DNA of 15,074 bases from Anaerolineae bacterium (GCA_027457205.1 DAIDTM010000566.1:1-15074); one strand, 5' to 3'; shown: positions 1 to 7,186, counted from the first letter of the stretch. Program-made: numbers and translations. Notes: generated from the letters alone by a model not told the origin.

Positions 1-1485
1 GGTATGTTCTTTTGCGCGTTGTGCCGCTGCCGCGCCGGCGCGTCGACCGAAGACGCAGATGTCGAGCAGACTGTTGCCCATCAACCGATTGCGTCCGTGG
101 ATGCCACCGGCGGCTTCACCCGCGGCGAAAAGATTCGGCACGTTCGTCGAGCCATCCGGTTTGATCGCGACGCCGCCATTCTGATAGTGCAGCGTCGGAT
201 AAACGAGAATTGGCTCTTTGACCATGTCGATGCCGAAACGCTTGTACTGCCGCATCATCGCGGGTAATTCTTTGGCGATCGTCCCTGTGCCGATGATGAA
301 ATCAATCATCGGCGAATCAAGCCACACGCCGACCTGTCCCGTTGGCGTACTGACGCCACGTCCGCGTTCCTTGCACTCGCGGATGAACGCGGCGGCTTCG
401 ACGTCGCGCGTCTCAAGCGGATAGACGAACTGCTCGCCGTCGCCGTTGCAGACCTGCGCACCCAGCCCGCGCACTTTTTCAGTGACGAGTTGTCCAAGGA
501 TTTGTTCGGGGTACGCCGCGCCGGTTGGGTGGTACTGCATCGTGTCGATGAACGCGAGTTTCGCGCCGACGCGGTACGCTAGCACGAGACCGTCGGCGGT
601 TGCGCCGTAGTGATTCGTCGTCGGGAACCCCTGATAATGCAAACGACCGCCACCGCCGGTCGCGAGGATCGTCATCTTGGCGCGCACGCGGAGATGCTCG
701 TTCGTTTCAAGATTTTGCAGGATCGCGCCCCCACATTCGCCGCGTGTGTTCATCACCAGTTCGATGGCTGGCGCGAATTCGATCACGCGGATGTGATCGC
801 GGTTGCGGACTTCATCGCGCAGGACGCGCATGATCTCCGCGCCGGAATAGTCGCGCGCGAAATGCATCCGCTTGCGCGACGTACCGCCGCCGTGAATTGT
901 GATCATCTCGCCTTCAGGCGTCTTTTCGAACATTACGCCGAGTCGTTCGAGCCACGCAATCACCATTGGCGCGTCCATGACGAGCGCTTCCACCAGATCT
1001 AGATCGTTCGCAAATCCGCCGCCGCCGATCACGTCGAGGTAATGGAGCGCGGGCGAATCGTTTTCTTTATCAGCTGCCTGAATACCGCCCTGCGCCATCG
1101 TCGTGTTCGCATCGCCGAAACGTAGCTTGGTCGCGAGGACGACGTCCGCATCGTTCTCTTGCGCGAGGAGCGCTGCACTCGCACCCGCGCCACCGCCGCC
1201 GATAATCAGCACATCGGTTTCGATATCCACACGTGTCAGATCGAACTCGTTCGGATCGATAAGTGGGCGTGCTTCCAAAACGTCGGCGAGTTCGTTCGGT
1301 GTCTTGCCGCCCTTGTTCGCGCCGATGCGTAGCGTCCGCATGGCGGATTCGACATAGTCCGGATGAAATTTCTTCAGGATCTCCTGCCGCGCTTCAGGCG
1401 AGAGATTCGGAAAACGCTCGTTCATCCGCCGCGCGCGGCTGGCTTCGACCTTGGCAATCGATTCGAGCATTTCGGGGGTGTACAT
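1..1485 (-). CDS. Fumarate reductase/succinate dehydrogenase-type flavoprotein (TfrA/FrdA-like), 3' end cut off
   Basis: The visible 495 residues start at ATG 1485, which has AGAAGG five bases upstream. The frame is open to the left edge, so the C-terminus is missing. A helical, charged N-terminal extension of about 90 residues precedes the FAD Rossmann motif GGGGAGASAA (residues 96-105). Active-site motifs of the FrdA/SdhA/NadB superfamily are present: QYHPTG near 317-322, RG at 339-340 in the position of the catalytic Arg, HYQNGG from 433, and HGRNRLMGNSL from 463. The His that links FAD covalently in E. coli FrdA/SdhA is Asn127 here (ANTTMAQGG), so FAD should be non-covalent, as in L-aspartate oxidase. 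The dicarboxylate-binding residues favour a fumarate-type or related unsaturated acid substrate. Its likely partner is the iron-sulfur protein at 10752-11432, about 9 kb upstream in the same transcript. Family assignment is firm; the substrate is inferred. L-aspartate oxidase is unlikely in this context. Confidence 0.9.
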   Translation of the reverse strand, partial: MYTPEMLESIAKVEASRARRMNERFPNLSPEARQEILKKFHPDYVESAMRTLRIGANKGGKTPNELADVLEARPLIDPNEFDLTRVDIETDVLIIGGGGAGASAALLAQENDADVVLATKLRFGDANTTMAQGGIQAADKENDSPALHYLDVIGGGGFANDLDLVEALVMDAPMVIAWLERLGVMFEKTPEGEMITIHGGGTSRKRMHFARDYSGAEIMRVLRDEVRNRDHIRVIEFAPAIELVMNTRGECGGAILQNLETNEHLRVRAKMTILATGGGGRLHYQGFPTTNHYGATADGLVLAYRVGAKLAFIDTMQYHPTGAAYPEQILGQLVTEKVRGLGAQVCNGDGEQFVYPLETRDVEAAAFIRECKERGRGVSTPTGQVGVWLDSPMIDFIIGTGTIAKELPAMMRQYKRFGIDMVKEPILVYPTLHYQNGGVAIKPDGSTNVPNLFAAGEAAGGIHGRNRLMGNSLLDICVFGRRAGAAAAQRAKEHT

Positions 1486-1499
1486 CGGACCCTTCTCTT

Positions 1500-1958
1500 C
1501 TACGCCGCAATCGGCTCGCGATCCACGATCACTTCACACTCGGCGCGACACAAGATCTCCTCTTCAACGGTCTCGGCTCTATCATAATCGCGCAGAACAT
1601 TCAAATTGAGATGGACGCCGAGCACAATTTTCTCGACCTGCTCAACGCGCGCAAGCTCAAGCACTGCGTCCGCGGTGTGGCGATGGCGAACGACGCGCGC
1701 CTGAGCGTTGCAGCCGCGCTGAGATGCGACAAACATTCCACGTTCAATCGCATCGCGTGCGTCGTGTTCCTGGTCCGGCAGCGACGCATCGAGCGGCAAT
1801 GCCAGCGGGACGATGATCGGATAGACGAAAATGAGTGTGGCGTCGCGCCCTTCGCAGAGATGACACGCGAGTTCCGCGGCACGTTCGGCGTGAATCAGCG
1901 AACCCAGACCGCCTAACACAACCAAAACCCGGTAAGTCGCATTCTGCATGGTTTGCAC
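1500..1958 (-). CDS. Universal stress protein (UspA) domain protein, degenerate nucleotide loop
   Basis: This is one UspA-type domain of about 150 residues. It has an N-terminal beta strand (YRVLVVLGGLGS), a helix with paired AEL/ACHL residues, a second strand (ATLIFVYPI) and a final CEVIVDRE strand. The usual ATP loop G-2x-G-9x-G-(S/T) after the fourth strand is not preserved: the sequence there is LGVHLNLNVLRDYDRAETVEEE. It may therefore not bind ATP. Two starts are possible, GTG at 1958 (used here) or ATG at 1949; neither has a strong Shine-Dalgarno sequence. It begins 10 bases after the small helical protein gene and ends 14 bases before the flavoprotein gene, so it is surely co-transcribed. 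Usp proteins often accompany redox or anaerobic operons as regulators or chaperones. A direct role in the electron-transfer complex is not shown. Confidence 0.75.
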   Translation of the reverse strand: MQTMQNATYRVLVVLGGLGSLIHAERAAELACHLCEGRDATLIFVYPIIVPLALPLDASLPDQEHDARDAIERGMFVASQRGCNAQARVVRHRHTADAVLELARVEQVEKIVLGVHLNLNVLRDYDRAETVEEEILCRAECEVIVDREPIAA

Positions 1959-1968
1959 TCGTTTCCAC

Positions 1969-2160
1969 TCACTCTGAGCGCGCTTCCTCGACTTGGAGAC
2001 GACGCAATAGTTCCTTGATGAATTCCTCTTCCTGTTTCAGCGTCTCGCGCACGTCTTTGACTTCGGTCCCGCCAATTTCCACACGGAGATCAGAAAGGTA
2101 CGTCTCGAGAATCTTGCGCAGCATTTCTGTTTCTTCGGCAGACAATTGGATATCGAACAT
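1969..2160 (-). CDS. Small charged helical protein, 63 residues
   Basis: The start is ATG 2160, with GGAGGG about six bases upstream. An in-frame extension upstream would overlap hdrA and is not credible. The product is almost entirely predicted helix, in two segments: SAEETEMLRKILETYLSDLRVEI (residues 7-29) and VKDVRETLKQEEEFIKELLRRLQ (34-56), split by a GGTE turn. It has no Cys and no membrane segment. The heptad-like spacing of Leu/Ile suggests a helical hairpin or an oligomer. Small proteins of this LSxEE...LSDLRxEI type occur in various bacteria, but I know no assigned function. It lies 44 bases after hdrA and 10 bases before the Usp-like gene. I infer an accessory or regulatory role with Usp; it could also be an assembly factor. 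Confidence 0.75.
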   Translation of the reverse strand: MFDIQLSAEETEMLRKILETYLSDLRVEIGGTEVKDVRETLKQEEEFIKELLRRLQVEEARSE

Positions 2161-2204
2161 GGTTGCCCTCCAGTTCAACTGATACGGAGTGCGGATATTA
2201 GGGC

Positions 2205-4160
2205 TCAAACCAATACCGCAATCTCCGAAATGATTTGACGCGGCGTGAACTGCACCACCTGAATTGCCTTCGACGGGCAGGCGGCTTGGCACGCGCCGCA
2301 ACCCTTGCACAATACTGCGTTCACGCGCGCTTTGCCCGTGCGCGGATTCAGCGCGGGCGCGCCGTACGGACATGTCGCCACGCACAAGCCGCAGCCGGCG
2401 CACACCTCTTCATTCACAAACGCCGTCGCCGATTCAACCCTCACTTTGCCGCGGCACAACGGCGCAAGCGCGGACGATGCCGCCGCGCGCGCCTGCGCGA
2501 TCGTATCCACGATGTCCTTCGGTCCCTGGCACGTACCCGCAAGGAACACGCCGTCGACCGCGGTTTCGACCGGGCGCAACTTGGGATGGATTTCGAGCAA
2601 AAAGCCATCGCCCGAACGCGGCAAACCGAGCAGACTGGCAATCTCGTCCGTCTCCGCGCGCGGCGTCAAGCCGATGCCAAGTACGACCAAGTCGGCTTCG
2701 ACTTCAACCGACTTTTGCATCAGTGTATCTTCCGCGCGCACGACGATTCTATTGTCGCGCTTGAAGACTTCGGACACATAACCGCGCCGATAGCGCACGC
2801 CTTGCTTGCGCACGGCGTCGTAGAATTCCTCGTGTCCTTTGCCGAACGCGCGCACGTCGGCGTAAAACACGGTCACTCTCGCGTCAGGGAATTTCCCCTT
2901 GACGATGTGCGCCTGCTTCGCGTTGACCATACAGCAGATGCGCGAGCAGTAGAGGTTGCCGGTCGTCTGGTCGCGCGAGCCAACGCACTGGATGAAAATA
3001 ACATCCTTGACAGACCCGAAGGGTCTACCAAACCCTTCAGGTCTCGCGGCGAGCCGCTCGAATTGTAATGACGTGATGACGTTCGCGTACGTACCGAATC
3101 CCAGTTCGGGCTTGTTTGCTGCGTCGAACGTCGCCGCGCCGGTTGCGACGATGATCGCGCCGATGTTCACTTCGCTCATTTTCTCGGACTGCGAGAAATC
3201 AATGGCGTTCTGCGAACATGCGGTGACGCACGCGGCACCTCCTCTGTCGAAGATGGGGGAGGAAGTTGTCAAGCAAACGTGATCTTGGATGTACGTGCAT
3301 CGTTGCTCGTCGATCACAAACGGCGAATCCGGGGTTGGACGATAGATCGCGCGGCGCGTCGTCAATTTCGCGTTGAATTCGTCGGGCATCGAAACCGAAC
3401 ACGCGTCGATACACTTGCTGCACGCGTCACATTTCGTCGCATCGACAAACGTCGGTCGCTCACGAATCGTCGCGCGAAAGTTGCCGACAAAACCGTCGAC
3501 CTTCTGCACGTCCGCGTTCGTCATCACGCGAATGTTCGGATGCTCGTTCACACGTTTCATCAGCGGCGCGAGCAAATCGGAGACGCGCTCCATCGTCGGG
3601 AACGTCGCGTACAGTTGCGCCGCGCGCCCGCCGAGGTACGGTTGCTTTTCGACGAGGTATGCCTGAAAGCCCGCGTCCGCGATGTCGAGTGCCGCCTGCA
3701 TTCCCGCGATGCCACCACCGACGATGAGCGCGGCTTGGCTCACATTGACCTCTCGTTCTTGCAGCGGCACGAGCCACGCGACCTTGGCGACCGCGGACGC
3801 GACGAGGTCCATCGCCTTGAGCGTCGCCAACTTTCGATCCGAGTGCACCCATGAGCATTGCTCGCGGATATTCGCCATCTCAAGCACGTACGGATTTAGC
3901 CCGGCTTTTTGAATCGTCGCGCGGAACGTTGGCTCGTGCATCCGCGGCGAGCAGGATGCGACGACGACGTGCGTCAGTTTGAGTTCTTTGATGTCGTTCG
4001 TGATGAGCGCCTGTCCCGGATCGGAGCACATGTAGGTATAGCGGCGCGCCGCGACGACATTCGGTAGCGTGCTCGCGAAATCGCGCGCTGCTTCCACATC
4101 CACCGTGTTCGCGATGTTCAGTCCGCAGTGACAGATGTAGACACCGATTCGTGGTTTCAT
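2205..4160 (-). CDS. hdrA: Full-length HdrA-like FAD/polyferredoxin subunit
   Basis: At 651 residues it is the usual length for heterodisulfide reductase HdrA, the FAD subunit that splits electron pairs in flavin-based bifurcation. Domains in order: the HdrA N-terminal domain (1-135) with CHCG at 10-13, TYMC at 42-45 and SC at 69-70; a thioredoxin-reductase-like FAD domain (GGGIAG 148-153); an inserted ferredoxin with C244/247/250/254 and C288/296/311/315; a cluster site C392-x12-C405-x3-CC409-410, the same spacing as the known HdrA active-site [4Fe-4S] ligands; and a C-terminal diferredoxin (C587/590/593/597 and C618/621/624/628). It lacks the DCSAC cysteine pair found in the short paralogue at 5396-6772; the matching stretch is TMERVSDL (189-196). 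Two loops are enlarged by repeat DNA. The gap from the upstream hdrD-like gene is a decamer array, and no clear Shine-Dalgarno precedes ATG 4160. Confidence 0.93.
   Translation of the reverse strand: MKPRIGVYICHCGLNIANTVDVEAARDFASTLPNVVAARRYTYMCSDPGQALITNDIKELKLTHVVVASCSPRMHEPTFRATIQKAGLNPYVLEMANIREQCSWVHSDRKLATLKAMDLVASAVAKVAWLVPLQEREVNVSQAALIVGGGIAGMQAALDIADAGFQAYLVEKQPYLGGRAAQLYATFPTMERVSDLLAPLMKRVNEHPNIRVMTNADVQKVDGFVGNFRATIRERPTFVDATKCDACSKCIDACSVSMPDEFNAKLTTRRAIYRPTPDSPFVIDEQRCTYIQDHVCLTTSSPIFDRGGAACVTACSQNAIDFSQSEKMSEVNIGAIIVATGAATFDAANKPELGFGTYANVITSLQFERLAARPEGFGRPFGSVKDVIFIQCVGSRDQTTGNLYCSRICCMVNAKQAHIVKGKFPDARVTVFYADVRAFGKGHEEFYDAVRKQGVRYRRGYVSEVFKRDNRIVVRAEDTLMQKSVEVEADLVVLGIGLTPRAETDEIASLLGLPRSGDGFLLEIHPKLRPVETAVDGVFLAGTCQGPKDIVDTIAQARAAASSALAPLCRGKVRVESATAFVNEEVCAGCGLCVATCPYGAPALNPRTGKARVNAVLCKGCGACQAACPSKAIQVVQFTPRQIISEIAVLV
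3012..3044. repeat. Inverted pair of 15-base dispersed-type repeats inside hdrA
   Basis: AGACCCGAAGGGTCT (3012-3026) is itself a hairpin with six-base arms and a GAA loop. It is followed by AAACCCTTCAGGTCT (3030-3044), whose complement AGACCTGAAGGGTTT is a 13/15 match to the first copy. The pair lies in frame in hdrA and encodes the loop around ARPEGFGRPFGS, just before the Cys392 cluster motif. It looks like a REP-like dispersed element that was tolerated in a surface loop. Only this one pair is visible in the window. Confidence 0.7.
3237..3265. repeat. Short imperfect inverted repeat forming an in-frame insertion in hdrA
   Basis: ACCTCC (3237-3242) and GGAAGT (3260-3265) are inverted arms with one mismatch, and CCTCC/GGAGG pair inside the same segment. 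The stretch encodes TTSSPIFDRGG, which separates C296 from C311. The matching cysteines in the short paralogue, C170 and C176, are only five residues apart. The insertion therefore enlarges the second cluster loop of the inserted ferredoxin. An ordinary loop expansion cannot be excluded. Confidence 0.45.
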
Positions 4161-4250
4161 AGTTCGTTTGGTTTCAACTTGTTTCAGCGGGTTTCAAGTC
4201 GTTAAGTTACGAACCAGGTGGAACAACCTGAAACCATTTGAAACTGATTC
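4151..4250. repeat. Decamer word array with inverted half, hdrD-like/hdrA junction
   Basis: Words line up every 10 bases: GTTTCAACTT (4171), GTTTCAGCGG (4181), GTTTCAAGTC (4191), then degenerate units at 4201-4230, then inverted words AAACCATTTG (4231) and AAACTGATTC (4241). GTTTCAACTTGTTTCAG (4171-4187) pairs with CTGAAACCATTTGAAAC (4228-4244) at 14 of 17 positions. The array fills the gap between the hdrD-like stop and the hdrA start and reaches the hdrD-like stop codon. It could fold as a hairpin in the mRNA. Confidence 0.65.
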
Positions 4251-5367
4251 AGAGTGCTTGGTTTGCGATCTGCAGAATATCTATGATCTTGATCTTCTCT
4301 TCGTTCCCGGTCGCGATCACCGCGTCGCTGAGCGTGAGGAAGCAGAAGGGGCACGCGGTCGCAAGGACGTTCGCGCCGGTCTCCAGCGCTTGCTGAATTC
4401 GGTCGTTCGCGAGTCGCACCTTCGCGTTCGTTCCTTCCAGCCACATGCGTCCACCGCCGCCTTCGCAGCACATACTGCGCTCGCGCGAGCGATCCATATC
4501 GACGAATTTGACGCCAGGAATCGCTTTCAGGATCGCACGTGGTTCATCATAAATACCATTCTGCTTGCCAAGGAAGCACGGGTCTTGGTACGTCACTGTC
4601 GCTTCAAACTTTTTTGAGAATTCCAGTTTGCCGTCATCGATCAAGCGCGCGACCGTTTGCGTGTAATGCTCAACTGCAAAACCAGTCGTGCCGTACTCGT
4701 TCTTGTAAACGTTAAAGCAGTGCGGCGAGGTTGTCACCATCTTCTTCACGCCCGTGGTTTTGAACTTGTCAATATTGTCGTCGCGCAAGTACTCGAACAA
4801 GCCCGACTCGCCGATGCGGCGAATCTCGCTGCCGCAGCACTGCTCGTCCAAGCCGAGCGTACCGAAATCGACATTTGCGGCACGAAAGATGTTGACAAGT
4901 GCGCGCGGCATTGGCTGAACACGCGGATCGTACGCGTTTTCGCAGCAGGTGAACATCGCGATCTCAACACCCTCCGCCATTGGTTTGACGTTCAGCCCGT
5001 CTGCCCACAGCGAGCGATCTTCGCGCGGCAGGACGAGTGGGTTGCCCTGGTTCAGCGTCGCGGTCAGCGGCGCGCGCAGCGTCGACGGAATCTTGCCACT
5101 CTCGATCCACTGCCCGCGCAAGCCAATGATGAGGTCGACCGCTTTGACGCCTTTGGGACAACGCAAGCCGCAGGTCGAGCAGGTTGTGCAGTCCCACAAC
5201 TCGTCGCGCGCGACGAGTTCGAACTCGTCACCGCGCAACATTTGATAGATGAGCGCGCGCGGATTCAGCGCGCTCTTGGGCGAGATCGGACAGCCGCCGG
5301 TACATTTGCCGCACTGGATGCACGCAGTCAAACCGTATTGTTCAACGATGGCTTGGGTGTCAATCAT
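4249..5367 (-). CDS. HdrC-HdrB fusion protein (HdrD-like), noncubane Fe-S cluster disulfide reductase
   Basis: The 372-residue product joins an HdrC-like ferredoxin to an HdrB-like part, as in HdrD. The two N-terminal [4Fe-4S] motifs are C16/19/22/26 (CIQCGKCTGGCP) and C60/63/66/70 (CTTCSTCGLRCP). The C-terminal CCG repeat is complete: C264, CC300-301 and CPFC 339-342, giving the C-x35-CC-x37-CxxC pattern that binds a noncubane [4Fe-4S] cluster. The first CCG repeat has CC141-142, CC177-178 and C217, but Ser214 replaces the first Cys of its CxxC, so only one noncubane site is likely to be complete. Known family roles are reduction of CoM-S-S-CoB or other disulfides and, in TfrB and GlpC/LutA-type proteins, electron transfer to flavoproteins. 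It sits between two hdrA genes, its natural partners. The start ATG 5367 has GGAG seven bases upstream. Confidence 0.9.
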   Translation of the reverse strand: MIDTQAIVEQYGLTACIQCGKCTGGCPISPKSALNPRALIYQMLRGDEFELVARDELWDCTTCSTCGLRCPKGVKAVDLIIGLRGQWIESGKIPSTLRAPLTATLNQGNPLVLPREDRSLWADGLNVKPMAEGVEIAMFTCCENAYDPRVQPMPRALVNIFRAANVDFGTLGLDEQCCGSEIRRIGESGLFEYLRDDNIDKFKTTGVKKMVTTSPHCFNVYKNEYGTTGFAVEHYTQTVARLIDDGKLEFSKKFEATVTYQDPCFLGKQNGIYDEPRAILKAIPGVKFVDMDRSRERSMCCEGGGGRMWLEGTNAKVRLANDRIQQALETGANVLATACPFCFLTLSDAVIATGNEEKIKIIDILQIANQAL

Positions 5368-5375
5368 AGTGACTC

Positions 5376-5450
5376 CAGTTTTCAGTAATCAGTGTTCAGT
5401 GAACAGTATTCAGTACAGACTGATTACTGAATACTGGATACTGTTTACTG
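5376..5450. repeat. Heptamer word array with inverted half at the end of the short hdrA
   Basis: There are six forward heptamers in strict phase: CAGTTTT, CAGTAAT, CAGTGTT, CAGTGAA, CAGTATT and CAGTACA (5376-5417). After GACTG come four inverted ones: ATTACTG, AATACTG, GATACTG and TTTACTG (5423-5450). CAGTATTCAGTA (5404-5415) and TACTGAATACTG (5425-5436) form a perfect 12-bp inverted repeat. The array encodes the last 16 or so residues and the stop codon of the short HdrA and fills the junction up to the hdrD-like gene. Confidence 0.85.
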
Positions 5451-6772
5451 GCATTGCGGCGAAGCCACACGATCGCCGCTGCCGCTGCCGCTTTCGCGTG
5501 CGCGACAGTATCGGGAATGTCTTTCGGTCCCTGCGCGCAGCCCGCGAGATAAACGCCGTCAATCGCCGTGTCCACCGGTCGCATCTTGGGATGCGCTTCC
5601 GCGAGAAAGCCGTCAGCGGAATTCGTCAGCCCTAAGAGTTTTGCAACGACATTCGTCTCTGGTCGCGGAACGAGACCGACACTCAAGACAACCAGGTCTG
5701 CGGTCGTCTCAATTGGTTTGCCGATCAGAGTGTCTTCAGAGCGCACGATGAGTTTCTCGCCGCGTTTGTATATTTCGGACACATAGCCGCGCCGATAATT
5801 CACGCCTTCCTCTCGCACGCGATCGTAGAATTCTTCGAACCCTTTGCCAAACGCGCGGATGTCAGCGTAGAACACGGTCACGGTCGAATTGCGGACCTTG
5901 TCCTTGACGAGATGCGCGTGCTTTGCCGTAATCATGCAGCAGACGCGCGAGCAATACAAATTGCCGGTCGTCTGATCGCGTGAGCCAACACACTGGACGA
6001 ACGCAACCTCTTTCGGCTCTTTGCCCTTCAGTAGAATCTTGCCCGCGGTCGGACCCGACGCGGATGAAAGCCGCTCGAATTCCAGCGACGTGATGACGTT
6101 CGGATAAGTGCCGTAGCCGAGTTCGGGTTTGAGCGCGGCGTTGAACGGATCGAAGCCGGTCGCGGCGACAATCGCGCCGACGTTCAGTTCGACGAATTGT
6201 TCCTTCTGCGTAAAGTCGATTGCGTTCGCTTTGCACGCGTCTTTACACAGAAACGTCTTGCCGCACACGCCGCGCGTCAGAAAGATGCACTGGGTCGGAT
6301 CGATGGTGTATTTCAGCGGTACGGCTTGTGGAAACGGAACGTAGATCGCGCTGCGTTTACTCATGCCCGCGTTGAAGGTGTCCACCACTTTGCCTTTGAA
6401 CCGGCACGCCTCCGCGCAACTGCCGCAGCCCGTGCATTTCGAAATGTCCACATAGCGCGGTTTCTTTTTCACTGTCACGCGAAAACTCTGCCCTGAGCCG
6501 GTCGAAGGGTCGCCTGCTGCGTGCTGCACGTTCGTCACTTCGGAGTAGGTCAAGAGTTCGATGTTCGGGTGCCGCGACACGTCCACCATTTTTGGCGTAA
6601 GGATGCACGCGGAGCAATCGAGCGTCGGGAACGTCTTGTCGAGCTGTGCCATTCGTCCGCCAACGCTCGGCTCTTTTTCGACCAGGTAAACCTTGAACCC
6701 CGCGTCCGCGATGTCGAGCGCCGATTGGATGCCGGCAATGCCACCGCCGATCACGAGTGCGCTGTTTTGCAT
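5396..6772 (-). CDS. hdrA: Short HdrA-like FAD subunit with inserted ferredoxin, repeat-derived tail
   Basis: At 458 residues this is an HdrA core lacking both the N-terminal domain (about 130 residues) and the C-terminal diferredoxin. It starts directly at the FAD Rossmann motif (LVIGGGIAG, 6-14). It has the DCSAC pair (C53, C56), where many HdrA proteins carry conserved Cys or Sec. The inserted ferredoxin has C113/116/119/123 and C162/170/176/180. The active-site cluster motif is C261-x12-C274-x3-CC278-279. It closely resembles the full HdrA at 2205-4160 from the GGGIAG motif on, for example CVGSRDQTTGNLYCSR in both, so the two probably arose by duplication. Its features are complementary to that paralogue, suggesting a heterodimer. 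QmoA is another truncated HdrA type, but no qmo or apr neighbours are seen. The last 16 or so residues, after WLRRNA, are encoded by the heptamer array and are unlikely to be conserved. A dispersed repeat encodes residues 88-95. Confidence 0.9.
   Translation of the reverse strand: MQNSALVIGGGIAGIQSALDIADAGFKVYLVEKEPSVGGRMAQLDKTFPTLDCSACILTPKMVDVSRHPNIELLTYSEVTNVQHAAGDPSTGSGQSFRVTVKKKPRYVDISKCTGCGSCAEACRFKGKVVDTFNAGMSKRSAIYVPFPQAVPLKYTIDPTQCIFLTRGVCGKTFLCKDACKANAIDFTQKEQFVELNVGAIVAATGFDPFNAALKPELGYGTYPNVITSLEFERLSSASGPTAGKILLKGKEPKEVAFVQCVGSRDQTTGNLYCSRVCCMITAKHAHLVKDKVRNSTVTVFYADIRAFGKGFEEFYDRVREEGVNYRRGYVSEIYKRGEKLIVRSEDTLIGKPIETTADLVVLSVGLVPRPETNVVAKLLGLTNSADGFLAEAHPKMRPVDTAIDGVYLAGCAQGPKDIPDTVAHAKAAAAAAIVWLRRNASKQYPVFSNQSVLNTVH
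6491..6509. repeat. Dispersed repeat core CCCTGAGCCGGTCGAAGGG inside the short hdrA
   Basis: This 19-base imperfect palindrome belongs to the widespread TTCGACAGGCTCAGG-like class of bacterial dispersed repeats, which I recognise from its typical translation PSTGSGQS. Here it is in frame and encodes DPSTGSGQS (residues 88-96). That loop lies just before the inserted ferredoxin and is absent from the paralogue at 2205-4160. Confidence 0.75.
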
Positions 6773-6781
6773 AGCCCGTCT

Positions 6782-7180
6782 TTATTGTTCGCTCTTGGCT
6801 TTTCTCATTTCAAAAACTCGGACGATGACTACGGCAATGAGAGCAAATACGAAAAAGACCAACAGCACCATCGCCGTGCTCGAGAGCGTTCCGATAACCG
6901 TCTCGTAGATTTCAAGCACCCAGCGATCCAAAGTTAGAGGAACGACTCCTCCATAGGGGTCTTGTGCAGTCATATATTTCTCAAATGCCCACACGCGCAC
7001 CCCACCGCCGATTCCGACGACAAAGATGGCGAACCGCATATAGCGTGCCCACGCGCGGCTGAGTTCGTCGCCGACGACCTGATCCAAAATGCGATTGATG
7101 GGCGTGCTGAAAATCCAAGCCACCATTGCCGCAACAATGAAAGCGATGACGAACGTTGTAACCAAAAGAAGTACGACCAT
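6782..7180 (-). CDS. Small three-helix membrane protein of unknown function
   Basis: I chose ATG 7180 because GTGAGG lies six bases upstream; a GTG four codons earlier is the alternative but lacks a ribosome site. The 132-residue product has three hydrophobic stretches: near the N-terminus (VVLLLVTTFVIAFIVAAMVA), in the middle (FAIFVVGIGGGVRVWAF) and near the C-terminus (AMVLLVFFVFALIAVVIV). Between the second and third is a polar segment. It ends in a basic tail (MRKAKSEQ). It has no His and no Cys, so it cannot be a b-type cytochrome like HdrE, nor an Fe-S protein. It lies between the FrhB-like pair and the short hdrA, ten bases before the latter. I infer a membrane anchor or adaptor for the otherwise soluble complex. 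I recognise no family. Confidence 0.75.
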   Translation of the reverse strand: MVVLLLVTTFVIAFIVAAMVAWIFSTPINRILDQVVGDELSRAWARYMRFAIFVVGIGGGVRVWAFEKYMTAQDPYGGVVPLTLDRWVLEIYETVIGTLSSTAMVLLVFFVFALIAVVIVRVFEMRKAKSEQ

Positions 7181-7186
7181 TTCCAA

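Noticed and set aside
2161..2403. N-terminal extension of the 63-residue helical protein
   Set aside because: It would overlap hdrA by about 200 bases in another frame; ATG 2160 has its own GGAGGG site.
2235..3068. Long plus-strand open frame opposite hdrA (and similar ones at 3279-3854, 4657-5388, 9386-10141 and 11991-12872)
   Set aside because: The products are Arg/His/Ala-rich with no known motif and lie exactly opposite strongly supported Fe-S genes; GC-rich codon use creates such mirror frames.
5376..5450. CRISPR-like array
   Set aside because: Units are only seven bases with no spacers and the second half is inverted; there are no cas genes.
2205..6772. Qmo-type complex (QmoA/QmoB) for sulfate respiration
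   Set aside because: A short and a long HdrA fit loosely, but there is no QmoC cytochrome, no AprAB or Sat, and MvhD is a separate protein.
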